Shown: positions 39,966 through 48,229 of the stretch, in pieces
How the letters are laid out: each line of letters opens with the position of its first letter
How positions within the stretch are numbered: position 1 is the stretch's first letter
Assembly: GCF_000365425.1 (NCBI RefSeq)
Contig: NZ_AQOV01000002.1
Location: 1,240,001-1,304,000, forward strand
Direction: 5' to 3'
Length of the DNA: 64,000 nt
Origin: Methylomonas sp. MK1
GTDB taxonomy: Bacteria; Pseudomonadota; Gammaproteobacteria; Methylococcales; Methylomonadaceae
The notes under the pieces: model-generated
Told to the model about the DNA's origin: nothing
The model's database searches: none
The model's input: the letters and a program-made list of their open reading frames with translations, nothing else
Translations under genes and position numbers: made by a program

Positions 39966-40514
39966 ATGATACAAAACAGTAAATCAGACTATCAGATAGC
40001 CCAACAGCAAATTCTCGACGGCATTATTTCAGGCGAGTTCGATATCGAAAACCGCAAAGATTTGGGGCCCTTAATTCCAATCCGCTTGTTTCAAGCTCTG
40101 CGCATGGTGGCGCTGGGATCGAACGTGGAAGACATATTAGGGCAGGGCGCGCCGTCGCTGGTTTACCATTCCGGCCAGAGTTTGGGCTTGGCCATGGGGC
40201 AGATTGCCGCCGCCAATATCGATAAAGACCTGGAAACCTATGTCGGCAAAATCAAATTGCTGTGCCGACAGCTCAGCATTGGCTTGGTAGTGCCGGATAA
40301 AGTGGACTTGTCAGCGGGGGTGTTGGAGTTAAGGGTGGACGAATGCGTTTCCTGTGCCGGTATCCATCATGTGTCTGCGCCTATCTGCCATTTCGAAGCC
40401 GGCATGGTCGGCGGCATCGTCAGAACCTTTTTCAATCGCAATGTGAAGGCGACCGAAACCAAGTGCAATGCGCTGGGCGACAAGACTTGTTTAATCCGCG
40501 TCGATTTACTGTAG
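39966..40514 (+). CDS. V4R-domain protein
   Basis: 182 residues from the ATG at 39966 (GAGGGT before it). The C-terminal half is a V4R (4-vinyl reductase-like) domain, seen in LRVDECVSCAGIHHVS, CHFEAGMVGGI and ETKCNALGDKTCLI, with six conserved Cys. V4R domains are predicted small-molecule binding modules in sensory proteins, where aromatic or hydrocarbon ligands have been proposed. The first 70 residues (RLFQALRMVALGSNVEDILG) are typical of V4R proteins. It is 23 nt behind the OmpA-like gene. Confidence 0.85.
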   Translation: MIQNSKSDYQIAQQQILDGIISGEFDIENRKDLGPLIPIRLFQALRMVALGSNVEDILGQGAPSLVYHSGQSLGLAMGQIAAANIDKDLETYVGKIKLLCRQLSIGLVVPDKVDLSAGVLELRVDECVSCAGIHHVSAPICHFEAGMVGGIVRTFFNRNVKATETKCNALGDKTCLIRVDLL

Positions 40515-40547
40515 GTTGATAATTATTAAAAGAATCAGGAGAGCAGC

Positions 40548-40961
40548 ATGAGTAGTAATGTCCAATTTCTCGACCCGCGAAAATCTCAGAACAACGAAAT
40601 CGATTCCATTTTGCGTAATCTGATGAACATCCAGGGCGTATCGGCGGCGGCCATTGTCGACAGCGACGGCTTTGTCACGCATATCCACCGCGATTTCGAA
40701 ATCAACACCGACGCCATCGGCGCCTCCGTGCAGGTGGTATTCGGCGCGGCGGCGAAAGCGGCGCAACACGTCGGCCATCATTTGACCAATATGGTGATTT
40801 GCGAAAACAACGATGGTTATATTTTATCCACGCCGATTGACGGGGGCTTCATTTTGGCTCTGGTAACCCAGCGGGAAGCCTTGTTGGGCCGGGTGCGGTT
40901 TGAATTAAAAGAAACCATTCCGGTATTGAAAAAATTGTTCACCAGTTATCTGGCCAATTAA
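40548..40961 (+). CDS. Roadblock/LC7-domain protein 1
   Basis: 137 residues. Residues about 20-120 are a Roadblock/LC7 domain (ILRNLMNIQGVSAAAIVDSD, ASVQVVFGAAAKAAQHV, STPIDGGFILALVT). Such proteins, e.g. MglB, form dimers that bind and activate Ras-like GTPases or serve as scaffolds. No GTPase gene is near. AGGAGAG precedes the ATG. It lies 33 nt after the V4R gene and 20 nt before the second roadblock gene, with which it may form a heterodimer. Confidence 0.85.
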   Translation: MSSNVQFLDPRKSQNNEIDSILRNLMNIQGVSAAAIVDSDGFVTHIHRDFEINTDAIGASVQVVFGAAAKAAQHVGHHLTNMVICENNDGYILSTPIDGGFILALVTQREALLGRVRFELKETIPVLKKLFTSYLAN

Positions 40962-40981
40962 CCGCTGCCTAGAGCCTGAAT

Positions 40982-41425
40982 ATGCATTGGTTTGAATCGC
41001 AGTTGGCGCAGCTCGATACGCTCGCCGACGACTATCTCGCCGCGCGCCGACAACCTGCGGCCGACATCGTCAATGTCAGCGAAGCTACCCGCCTAAAGCG
41101 CGCGGCATTTATCGACGCCGTGCAGTCTGTGGTGGATAAAGTGGTCAAGATCGATGGCGTAAGCGCTTGTGCAGCCTACCACGACGGCCTGATTCTGGCC
41201 CAATCCGCCGAAGCGTCCAATATGGATGCGTTCGGGGCGATTATTCAGGAAACCATTCGTGCAGCGCAGCACGGTGAAACCTCGCTGGGTCTGGGCGAGA
41301 TCGAACAGATCGTCATTGTCGGCGCCGTCAACAAGCTGGCAATGCTCAGCGTCGGGCCTATCATTTTGTGTATCTCCAGTCCTAAGGGCGTCAATTTGGC
41401 TTCTGTGTTGAGTCAGGCCAAATAG
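40982..41425 (+). CDS. Roadblock/LC7-domain protein 2
   Basis: 147 residues. A helical N-terminal part (about 1-40) is followed by a roadblock-like domain (AFIDAVQSVVDKVVKIDGVS, CAAYHDGLILAQS, FGAIIQETIRAAQHG, IEQIVIVGAVNKLAML, CISSPKGVN). It is distinct from the first roadblock protein, which points to an asymmetric pair rather than a recent duplication. It is last in the operon; AGAGCC precedes the ATG. Confidence 0.78.
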   Translation: MHWFESQLAQLDTLADDYLAARRQPAADIVNVSEATRLKRAAFIDAVQSVVDKVVKIDGVSACAAYHDGLILAQSAEASNMDAFGAIIQETIRAAQHGETSLGLGEIEQIVIVGAVNKLAMLSVGPIILCISSPKGVNLASVLSQAK

Positions 41426-41441
41426 ACAGCGGCAGCTGTCT
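41424..41441 (+). terminator. Stem-loop at the end of the roadblock operon
   Basis: AGACAGC / GCTGTCT, seven pairs, starting inside the stop codon. No T run follows, so it may be an mRNA 3' structure. Confidence 0.35.
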
Positions 41442-41714
41442 ACACACACCGTCGTTTCTTCCTTCTCGCCAGGTGGTTGCAAGAAACGCCATTCCCCTTG
41501 TTCGTAGAAATTGCCCTCCGTAGCCAACTGAACTAAGCTGATTAGCGAACGGCGGGCGTTGTCCCGCGGTTTCAAAAAAGAATAACTAGATCTTCGTTAT
41601 TTACCCGGCCCTATTGATCACGGGGATGCCATTCGGGCTGAGTTCGTCGAAGTCCAGGCCGGTGTAGGCAATGTTTAAGGGCCGGGTTAATAAATCACTG
41701 AGGGGGGATGCAAA

Positions 41715-44177
41715 ATGAAAGACTGTTGGTCTCAATTTGGCGTCGGCTTGGCTATCAGACTGGTTTTTGTGTTTAGTGTGTTGCGTCAGCCCGTAACGAT
41801 GGCGGCGGAATTCGGCGGCGACTTCGAAGCTGATTCCCAGGCTGGCCAGACGTTTTCGGCTGATTTGAAAGCGGCTGACGATACCGTTATCGACACCAAT
41901 CTTGCCGAACAGGCCGATGACGCCAGCAGGGATGTTGCGGATATGGATCTGGTTGAGCTGGTGAATGTCAAGGTGTCGCCGTTCGATGTCTCCTCGCAGC
42001 TCGATAGCGGGTACCTCGCCTCGAATTCGGTGTCCGGCTCTCGTTTCGATGCACCGATCAGCGACTTGCCGTTTGCGCTGCAAGCTTTCACCGAGTCCTT
42101 CATCAAGGATCAAAAGCCCCGCGATATTTTCGACATAGCCCGATATTCGCCAGGAGTCACTTACCGCAGCAACGACTTCAACGAAGGCAACGCCAATCTG
42201 GCGATTCGCGGCTTCGCAGTGGGTTCTCTGGCCGGCGGCAATATCCACACGCTGCGCGACGGCGTCCACGGTCCGTCCATTCTGGATTTCACTAATATCT
42301 CGCGGCTTGAAGTGGTCAAGGGGCCGGCATCGTTTCTGTACGGTCAGGTCGCACCGGGCGGTATTGTCAACGTCATCACCAAAAACCCGCAGCGGCGGTT
42401 TGCTGCTAACGCGGATGCGCGTTACGGCTCCTACGGCGAGTACCGTTTCGACGTTGACGTCACTGGACCGGCTACAAAAACCTTGTCCTACCGGTTGGCG
42501 GCGTCCTACGACCAGGATATGCATTACTGGGAGCCCTACGATGCGCATTCCTGGAATATCTCGCCTTCCTTGCTTTGGCAACCGAGCGACCGCCTAAGTG
42601 TCTCGTTAAAATACGAAAACTTCGAAAAAATTGAAGAGCCCCAGCTGATGCAAAAGCCCGGCTACAGCACCCAGGCCGGCGCGTTGCCTTCTGCCGCGGA
42701 CCCCAACCTCTCCGGCGTCGATGTTCCGGGCTTGCCTAATAATTGGAACAGCATGGCCTACAGCGACTATCGGCATAGCAACACCCATAATCTCAGTACC
42801 TGGATGGACTTTAAGGCCGACGAACACTGGAATCTGCGTACCGGCTATTCGCATCTGGAATACGATGTCGATGCGTTGTTTACCGGTAACTTGGGCATGA
42901 GTAATAACACCACGTTGATGCAGGGTCGCCGGGTCAGGCAGCAAGCCTATAGCAACCGTGACGACACGATAGAACTGCAAGGCGTCGGCAAGTATGACCT
43001 GGGCTTCGCCAGTCTGCGCTTGCTGCTGGGCGGTCAATACATCGATCGCAACTTCCATCGCACTGCCGGCCAGGCGCCTAACGATCCGGCCTTGGGCAGC
43101 ATTCCCACCGCTTCGCCCTTGCCTTTGTGGGATCTTGGCAATCCCCGCACCTGGAACCGCGATACGGCGATACCCTTATCCCGGCTGACGACCAGCGGCT
43201 CGGACGAGAATTTGAATGCGGTGGACAAATCGGTCTACGGCAGCTCTACCTTCGGTTTTTTCGATGACCGATTGTTGTTGTTGACCGGTTGGCGCTGGAC
43301 TTCGACAGAAAGCCAATACACAAACCGCCAGACCAGCCAGGCGCAAGCTTCCACCGCGAGCACGGTCACACCCCAATATGGCCTACTCTACAAACTGACA
43401 CCCGAATGGTCGTTGTTCGCCAGCTACGCCGAATCCTTTGTGCCCGGCACTTTTCCGGTCAACAATCTCGATGGCACCTCGTCGATTCCTAAGCCGACCG
43501 AGGGCTGGGGCTACGATGTCGGCATTAAGGCCGACTGGTTTGGCGGTCGGTTGTCCAGCACGCTGACTTACTTCGAGATCTTAAATAAAAACATCGTCAA
43601 CGATATGGCGTTGACCAACTCCGCCGGCGGCATCACCATCTACGGTCTGCAAAGCGGCGAACAGCGTTCCAGGGGTATTGAATGGGACGCCACCGCTAAA
43701 CTGACAGACGACTGGCAACTGTATCTATCCTACAGCTACATGGACGCCAGGATCACTGAATTCAGCGGTCGGGACCATGCCATCCTCGCCCAAGATCCCA
43801 GCACGCTCGACGCGGCTGGGCGGGCTAACTACAAGAACGTCAATCGTTTCCACAACGCTCCGCTGCAAATGAGCGCGCCGCATCTGGCCAACCTGTGGAC
43901 GCGTTATGACTTTAGTGTGGAGGCGCTGCGCGGCCTGCATCTGGGCGGCGGTGTCAATCTGGTCTTCGATCAGACTTTGTTACCCGATAGCCCGGCTAGC
44001 TCGCGGCAAACTTATGCCTTGTTGAACGCCTTGATTGGTTATACCTGGGAAGTGGGAGGGCATAGTATGAGCGTGGATCTGATGGGCAAAAACCTGCTTG
44101 ACGAACAATACCGGCCTTCGCAAAGCAGCCGTAGCAGGCCCCGCGAGTTGATGATCAACTTTTCGGTGAAGTTCTGA
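41715..44177 (+). CDS. TonB-dependent receptor, siderophore type
   Basis: 820 residues. After a signal segment (about 1-32) comes an acidic part of 50 residues with MDLVELVNVKVSPFDV (TonB-box like), then the plug domain (LPFALQAFTESFIKD, NLAIRGFAVGS, LEVVKGPASFLYGQVAPGG) and a 22-strand barrel ending in INFSVKF. Iron-siderophore import is the usual role; ligand unknown. AGGGGGGA precedes the ATG. Only 122 nt separate it from the YfiR-like start, so an operon with YfiR, kinase and c-di-GMP effector is likely. Confidence 0.93.
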   Translation: MKDCWSQFGVGLAIRLVFVFSVLRQPVTMAAEFGGDFEADSQAGQTFSADLKAADDTVIDTNLAEQADDASRDVADMDLVELVNVKVSPFDVSSQLDSGYLASNSVSGSRFDAPISDLPFALQAFTESFIKDQKPRDIFDIARYSPGVTYRSNDFNEGNANLAIRGFAVGSLAGGNIHTLRDGVHGPSILDFTNISRLEVVKGPASFLYGQVAPGGIVNVITKNPQRRFAANADARYGSYGEYRFDVDVTGPATKTLSYRLAASYDQDMHYWEPYDAHSWNISPSLLWQPSDRLSVSLKYENFEKIEEPQLMQKPGYSTQAGALPSAADPNLSGVDVPGLPNNWNSMAYSDYRHSNTHNLSTWMDFKADEHWNLRTGYSHLEYDVDALFTGNLGMSNNTTLMQGRRVRQQAYSNRDDTIELQGVGKYDLGFASLRLLLGGQYIDRNFHRTAGQAPNDPALGSIPTASPLPLWDLGNPRTWNRDTAIPLSRLTTSGSDENLNAVDKSVYGSSTFGFFDDRLLLLTGWRWTSTESQYTNRQTSQAQASTASTVTPQYGLLYKLTPEWSLFASYAESFVPGTFPVNNLDGTSSIPKPTEGWGYDVGIKADWFGGRLSSTLTYFEILNKNIVNDMALTNSAGGITIYGLQSGEQRSRGIEWDATAKLTDDWQLYLSYSYMDARITEFSGRDHAILAQDPSTLDAAGRANYKNVNRFHNAPLQMSAPHLANLWTRYDFSVEALRGLHLGGGVNLVFDQTLLPDSPASSRQTYALLNALIGYTWEVGGHSMSVDLMGKNLLDEQYRPSQSSRSRPRELMINFSVKF

Positions 44178-44299
44178 GCAGGGGCTAAGACTATGAAACT
44201 AGCCGACTATTGGTATTGTTTCGCTGCGGTAAGCCGGTGGGCCTTGGATGTTGCCGATATTGGGATTTATGCTGGATGTGTTACGCAAGGAGTAGGGGT

Positions 44300-44920
44300 T
44301 TGAGCGCGAATGCGGAGCTGTGTTGCGAACACTGCGCCGGCAATAGGGTATGTTCGAGGCGCAATGCCAAGGCAGCTCTTTGGCTGGTTGCGCTACTGCT
44401 GTTGCCCGGGTTGGCAGTCGGCCAGGAGGTGGTAGTAGATAACCCCTACAAAGTAAAAGCGGCCTTTCTGCGCAATTTTGCCCATTACGTCGTTTGGCCG
44501 GAACAGGCGCTTCCAGCCGGAAATGCGCCTTGGTGTATCGGAATTCTCGGACCCGATCCGTTTGGCGATATTTTGGAAACGACCTTGCGGGGGCGGACGG
44601 AGCAGGGCCGTACTTTTGTCATTGTTCGCGCCGCTACCCTGGCAGAGTTGCCGCCGTGTCAGATTGTGTTCATGACTTATCCGGATCCCGCAAAACGGCG
44701 CACGGCGCTGGCTGTATTAAAACAGCAACCGGTTCTGACGGTCAGTGACGAGCCGGAATTCTTGCCGGACGGTGGAGTCATAGGATTTGAAGTGACGGAT
44801 AGGGTGCGGATGAGCATCAACCTCGACCAAGCCCGAGCGGTTTCCTTGACGATTCAGACCAAAATGTTGGAAGTTTCCAGCGAGATTTTGGAAAACGGCG
44901 AGATGCGCCGAATGAGATAA
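44300..44920 (+). CDS. YfiR-like (DUF4154) periplasmic protein
   Basis: 206 residues if started at the TTG at 44300, preferred because AAGGAG lies just before it; an ATG at 44210 would add 30 Cys-rich residues. A signal peptide (ALWLVALLLLPGLAVG) precedes the domain: VKAAFLRNFAHYVVWPEQ, WCIGILGPDPFGD, VSDEPEFLPDGGVIGF and SLTIQTKMLEVS. In Pseudomonas YfiR in the periplasm inhibits the CHASE8-type cyclase YfiN. Here the gene is followed four bases later by a sensor kinase with a periplasmic CHASE8-like part, which is the likely partner. The TonB receptor upstream may signal through it. Confidence 0.88.
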   Translation: MSANAELCCEHCAGNRVCSRRNAKAALWLVALLLLPGLAVGQEVVVDNPYKVKAAFLRNFAHYVVWPEQALPAGNAPWCIGILGPDPFGDILETTLRGRTEQGRTFVIVRAATLAELPPCQIVFMTYPDPAKRRTALAVLKQQPVLTVSDEPEFLPDGGVIGFEVTDRVRMSINLDQARAVSLTIQTKMLEVSSEILENGEMRRMR

Positions 44921-44923
44921 GCC

Positions 44924-47900
44924 ATGTCCATCCATGCCACTATTTACAACAGACTTGCGGCCGTGCTTTGGGGGGCGGCGCTGTTGGCCTTTGTGTTGGC
45001 TGTGGCTGGGCTGGCACTGTTTCACCGCATGACCTTGGAACAACGCGTCCGGCAGATCATGGAACCTTACGCGCAGTTGGTCGCCGTGGGTACAGAGGCG
45101 GCGGTGGCTTTCGAAGACCCCGTGCGGGCTCAGGAAGTTCTGGATACCTTGCGCGCCAATCCGCAAATTCAAGAGGCGGATATTTTTTTGGATATAGGAA
45201 GGATGCTGGCCAGCCTCAACCACACCGCCTCCGAGCCGCCGCGGAATATGCCGGCCTTGCCCGATGGTATTTATTTAAACCACGATACCGCAGAGTTGCT
45301 GCAGGGGCTAAGCAAAGGCGGGCGTCTGCGCATTGTGATGGGTTTGGAGCAATTGAGTCAGCAAACGCACCAGTTATTCTGGTTATTCGGTGCCGGCATG
45401 CTGGTGCTGTTGGCGGCTACCTTAGGGCAGCTGGCGGTGCTGCGACGCACTATCATCCGGCCGATTGCTTCCTTAACAGTCGCTACCGAGCGTGTTCGGC
45501 AATCCGCCGACTACCGGCATCGAGTGCCTGCCGTCGGTACCGATGAGGTAGCGCGTTTGGCGCAAAGTTTCAACGCGATGATGGCTGCGGTGGAGGAACG
45601 CGAAATCGAACTGTCCCGGCTTAACGTCTTTCATCGCACGATTTTGGACAATGCGGCCTACGCTATTGTCTCTACCTCCACGGACGGCACTATCACCAGC
45701 TTCAATTTAGCGGCGGAGCGCTTGTTGGGTTATACGGCGGATGAGTTGATAGGTAAACAAACGCCGGCGCTTTGGCATGATAAAGCCGAGGTCGAGCGGT
45801 ATGCTCAGAAATTGACTGAAGAACTGGGTGTCTTGATTCCTCCGGGATTCGAAGTCTTTACCGCGCGTCCCCAACGCCATCTACCCGAAGAAAACGAGTG
45901 GACTTTCATCCGCAAGAACGGCATACGCGTGCCGGTGAATCTTTCCATAACGGCCTTGCAGAATGAGGGCGGCGGCATCAGCGGATTCGTCGGCTTGATC
46001 TACGATCTTACCGAGCGTAAACAGGCCCAGCACCAACTGCAATTGCTGACTTTTGCCCTGGATCAGGTGAAGGAATCCATATTTCTGATGCCGGAGAACG
46101 ATCCGAAGTTTCTCTATGCGAGCCAGGGTGCCGCCACCAAGCTAGGATACAGCCGTGATGAGCTCACCAGCGGTATGGGCGTGTTTGACATTGATCCCGG
46201 CTGGTCGCCGGAAGTGTGGGAGACATTCTGGCCGGAGTTGTCTGTGCGCCGCCAAATGCAATTCGAAACCCATCACCGGACGCGTGATGGCCGCGTGTTC
46301 CCGGTAGAAGTGACCGGTAACTACTTTGAGTTCGACGGGAAGATATACAACCTGGCAATTTGCCGGGATATTAGCGAGCGAAAAAACGCCGAGAAATTGT
46401 TGTCTGAATACGCCGCGATTGTTGAATCCACTGAAGATGCCATCATCGGTAAAACCCTCGACAGCATCATCACCAGCTGGAACAAGGGTGCGGAGCGCAT
46501 GTTCGGCTACAGCGCCGACGAGATTGTCGGCGATTCAATTGCTATCCTGATACCCGACGAGTGCCGGAATGAAGAGAGGGAAATCCTGGATAGAGTGCGA
46601 CGCGGAGAATCGATCAGACATTATGAGACGGTCCGCCGCTGTAAGCATGGGCAATTGATTGATGTCTCGGTAACGGTGTCGCCGCTGCGAAATTCGCAAG
46701 GCCAAATTGTCGGGGCTTCCAAAATTGCCCGCGATATCACTGATCGCAAACGCGCGGAAAACGAACTGATACGCTATCGAAATGAGTTGGAAGATACGGT
46801 ACAGCAACGCACGGCTGAACTGCTGCTGGCTCGCGATGCCGCCGAAGCGGCTAATAAAGCCAAGAGTGTGTTTCTGGCCAATATGAGCCACGAACTGCGC
46901 ACACCGATGAACGCTATTCTCGGCTTTTCCGGCATTCTGCTGAAAAACTCCCGGCTTCAGGACAGTGATCGCGCCAACGTCGAAATTATCAATCGTAGCG
47001 GCGAACACTTGCTGAACTTGATCAATGAGGTGTTGGAAATGGCCAAGATAGAAGCTGGCCGCGTCCAACTGGAAGAGGCGCCGTTCGATTTGGGGGAAAT
47101 GGTGCTGGATGTGATAAAGATGATGCAGGTACGCGCTGCCGAGAAAAACCTGCAATTAGTCGTCGATCAGTCTTCGGCATTTCCGCGCTATATCATCGGG
47201 GACCAGGCCCGCTTGCGCCAGGTATTGATCAATCTGGTGGGCAACGCGTTGAAATTTACCCAGCAAGGTGGGGTCGTAATACGCCTGTCCACCAAGAACA
47301 ACGCTATTGCCCATCTGTTGATTGAAGTGGAGGATTCCGGCCCTGGTATTACGGCTGAAGACCAAAAGCACATTTTCGAACCCTTTGTGCAGATCGGGCC
47401 GCTTGCCGACAACAAAGGCACGGGGTTGGGTTTAAGCATCACCCGGCAATTTGTGCAATTGATGAAGGGCTCTATCAGTCTGGAAAGTACACCGGGAAAG
47501 GGTTCGCTGTTTCGGATCGATGTGCCGCTGAAGCAGGCGCAGGAAGCCGATATTACCGATTTGTACCGATTGGAAGAACGCATGGTTCTGGGGCTGATGC
47601 CGGGGCAGGATAATTATCGGATTCTGATAATCGAAGATCAGCTGGAGAATCAATTATTGCTGGTGAATTTGATGGAAGCGGTGGGCTTTCAGGTTAAGGT
47701 AGCCGAAAATGGCGAGTTGGGCGTGGCATTATTCCAAAGCTGGCAGCCGCACTTAATCTGGATGGATAGGCAAATGCCCGTCATGGATGGTTTGGAAGCG
47801 ACTAGAATCATTCGAACCTTGCCGGGCGGCAAACAGGTGAAAATAGTGGCGGTCACGGCGTCGGCTTTCACCGAGCAACGGACGGATATCATGGCGGCCG

Positions 47901-48223
47901 GCATGGACGACTTAATCTGTAAGCCTTACCGAGCCAACGAAATCTACGACTGTCTGACCCGGCTATTGGGCGTGCGCTATGTTTATGCCGACCCGCCGGC
48001 AATGTTGCCCGAGGACCTGATTTTGACCCCGGAGATGCTCGCAGTAGTGCCGCAGAATTTACGCGAGGATTTGGAGTTGGCGGTGAAAAATCTGGATAGC
48101 GAGCGTATAGGTGGCATTATTCAGCAGATTGCGGCGTACGATCTGCGGGTGACCGCGGCATTGACTCGGCTTGCCGAAAGTTATGAGTATCCGACGATAC
48201 TCAAGGTACTGGGGACGAACTAA
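44924..48223 (+). CDS. CHASE8-like/HAMP/PAS hybrid histidine kinase
   Basis: 1099 residues. TM1 (about 12-33), a periplasmic part of about 115 residues similar to CHASE8 ([20 protein letters not shown]), TM2 (about 150-172), HAMP, three PAS domains (about 238-615), a coiled coil, HisKA with [12 protein letters not shown], HATPase with [12 protein letters not shown], and a receiver with Asp in [13 protein letters not shown]. About 120 residues follow. It is probably controlled by the YfiR-like protein made just upstream and should pass phosphate to its own receiver or to the REC of the next protein. No separate Hpt domain was seen. Confidence 0.93.
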   Translation: MSIHATIYNRLAAVLWGAALLAFVLAVAGLALFHRMTLEQRVRQIMEPYAQLVAVGTEAAVAFEDPVRAQEVLDTLRANPQIQEADIFLDIGRMLASLNHTASEPPRNMPALPDGIYLNHDTAELLQGLSKGGRLRIVMGLEQLSQQTHQLFWLFGAGMLVLLAATLGQLAVLRRTIIRPIASLTVATERVRQSADYRHRVPAVGTDEVARLAQSFNAMMAAVEEREIELSRLNVFHRTILDNAAYAIVSTSTDGTITSFNLAAERLLGYTADELIGKQTPALWHDKAEVERYAQKLTEELGVLIPPGFEVFTARPQRHLPEENEWTFIRKNGIRVPVNLSITALQNEGGGISGFVGLIYDLTERKQAQHQLQLLTFALDQVKESIFLMPENDPKFLYASQGAATKLGYSRDELTSGMGVFDIDPGWSPEVWETFWPELSVRRQMQFETHHRTRDGRVFPVEVTGNYFEFDGKIYNLAICRDISERKNAEKLLSEYAAIVESTEDAIIGKTLDSIITSWNKGAERMFGYSADEIVGDSIAILIPDECRNEEREILDRVRRGESIRHYETVRRCKHGQLIDVSVTVSPLRNSQGQIVGASKIARDITDRKRAENELIRYRNELEDTVQQRTAELLLARDAAEAANKAKSVFLANMSHELRTPMNAILGFSGILLKNSRLQDSDRANVEIINRSGEHLLNLINEVLEMAKIEAGRVQLEEAPFDLGEMVLDVIKMMQVRAAEKNLQLVVDQSSAFPRYIIGDQARLRQVLINLVGNALKFTQQGGVVIRLSTKNNAIAHLLIEVEDSGPGITAEDQKHIFEPFVQIGPLADNKGTGLGLSITRQFVQLMKGSISLESTPGKGSLFRIDVPLKQAQEADITDLYRLEERMVLGLMPGQDNYRILIIEDQLENQLLLVNLMEAVGFQVKVAENGELGVALFQSWQPHLIWMDRQMPVMDGLEATRIIRTLPGGKQVKIVAVTASAFTEQRTDIMAAGMDDLICKPYRANEIYDCLTRLLGVRYVYADPPAMLPEDLILTPEMLAVVPQNLREDLELAVKNLDSERIGGIIQQIAAYDLRVTAALTRLAESYEYPTILKVLGTN

Positions 48224-48229
48224 AACATC

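Noticed and set aside
41581..41601. AATAAC / GTTATT inverted repeat as Fur site of the TonB receptor
   Set aside because: Only six bases per arm with a nine-base spacer; likely chance.
41601..42581. Open frame of 326 codons on the minus strand
   Set aside because: It runs opposite to the N-terminal half of a clear TonB receptor gene and its protein resembles no family; it is a by-product of the codon use of that gene.
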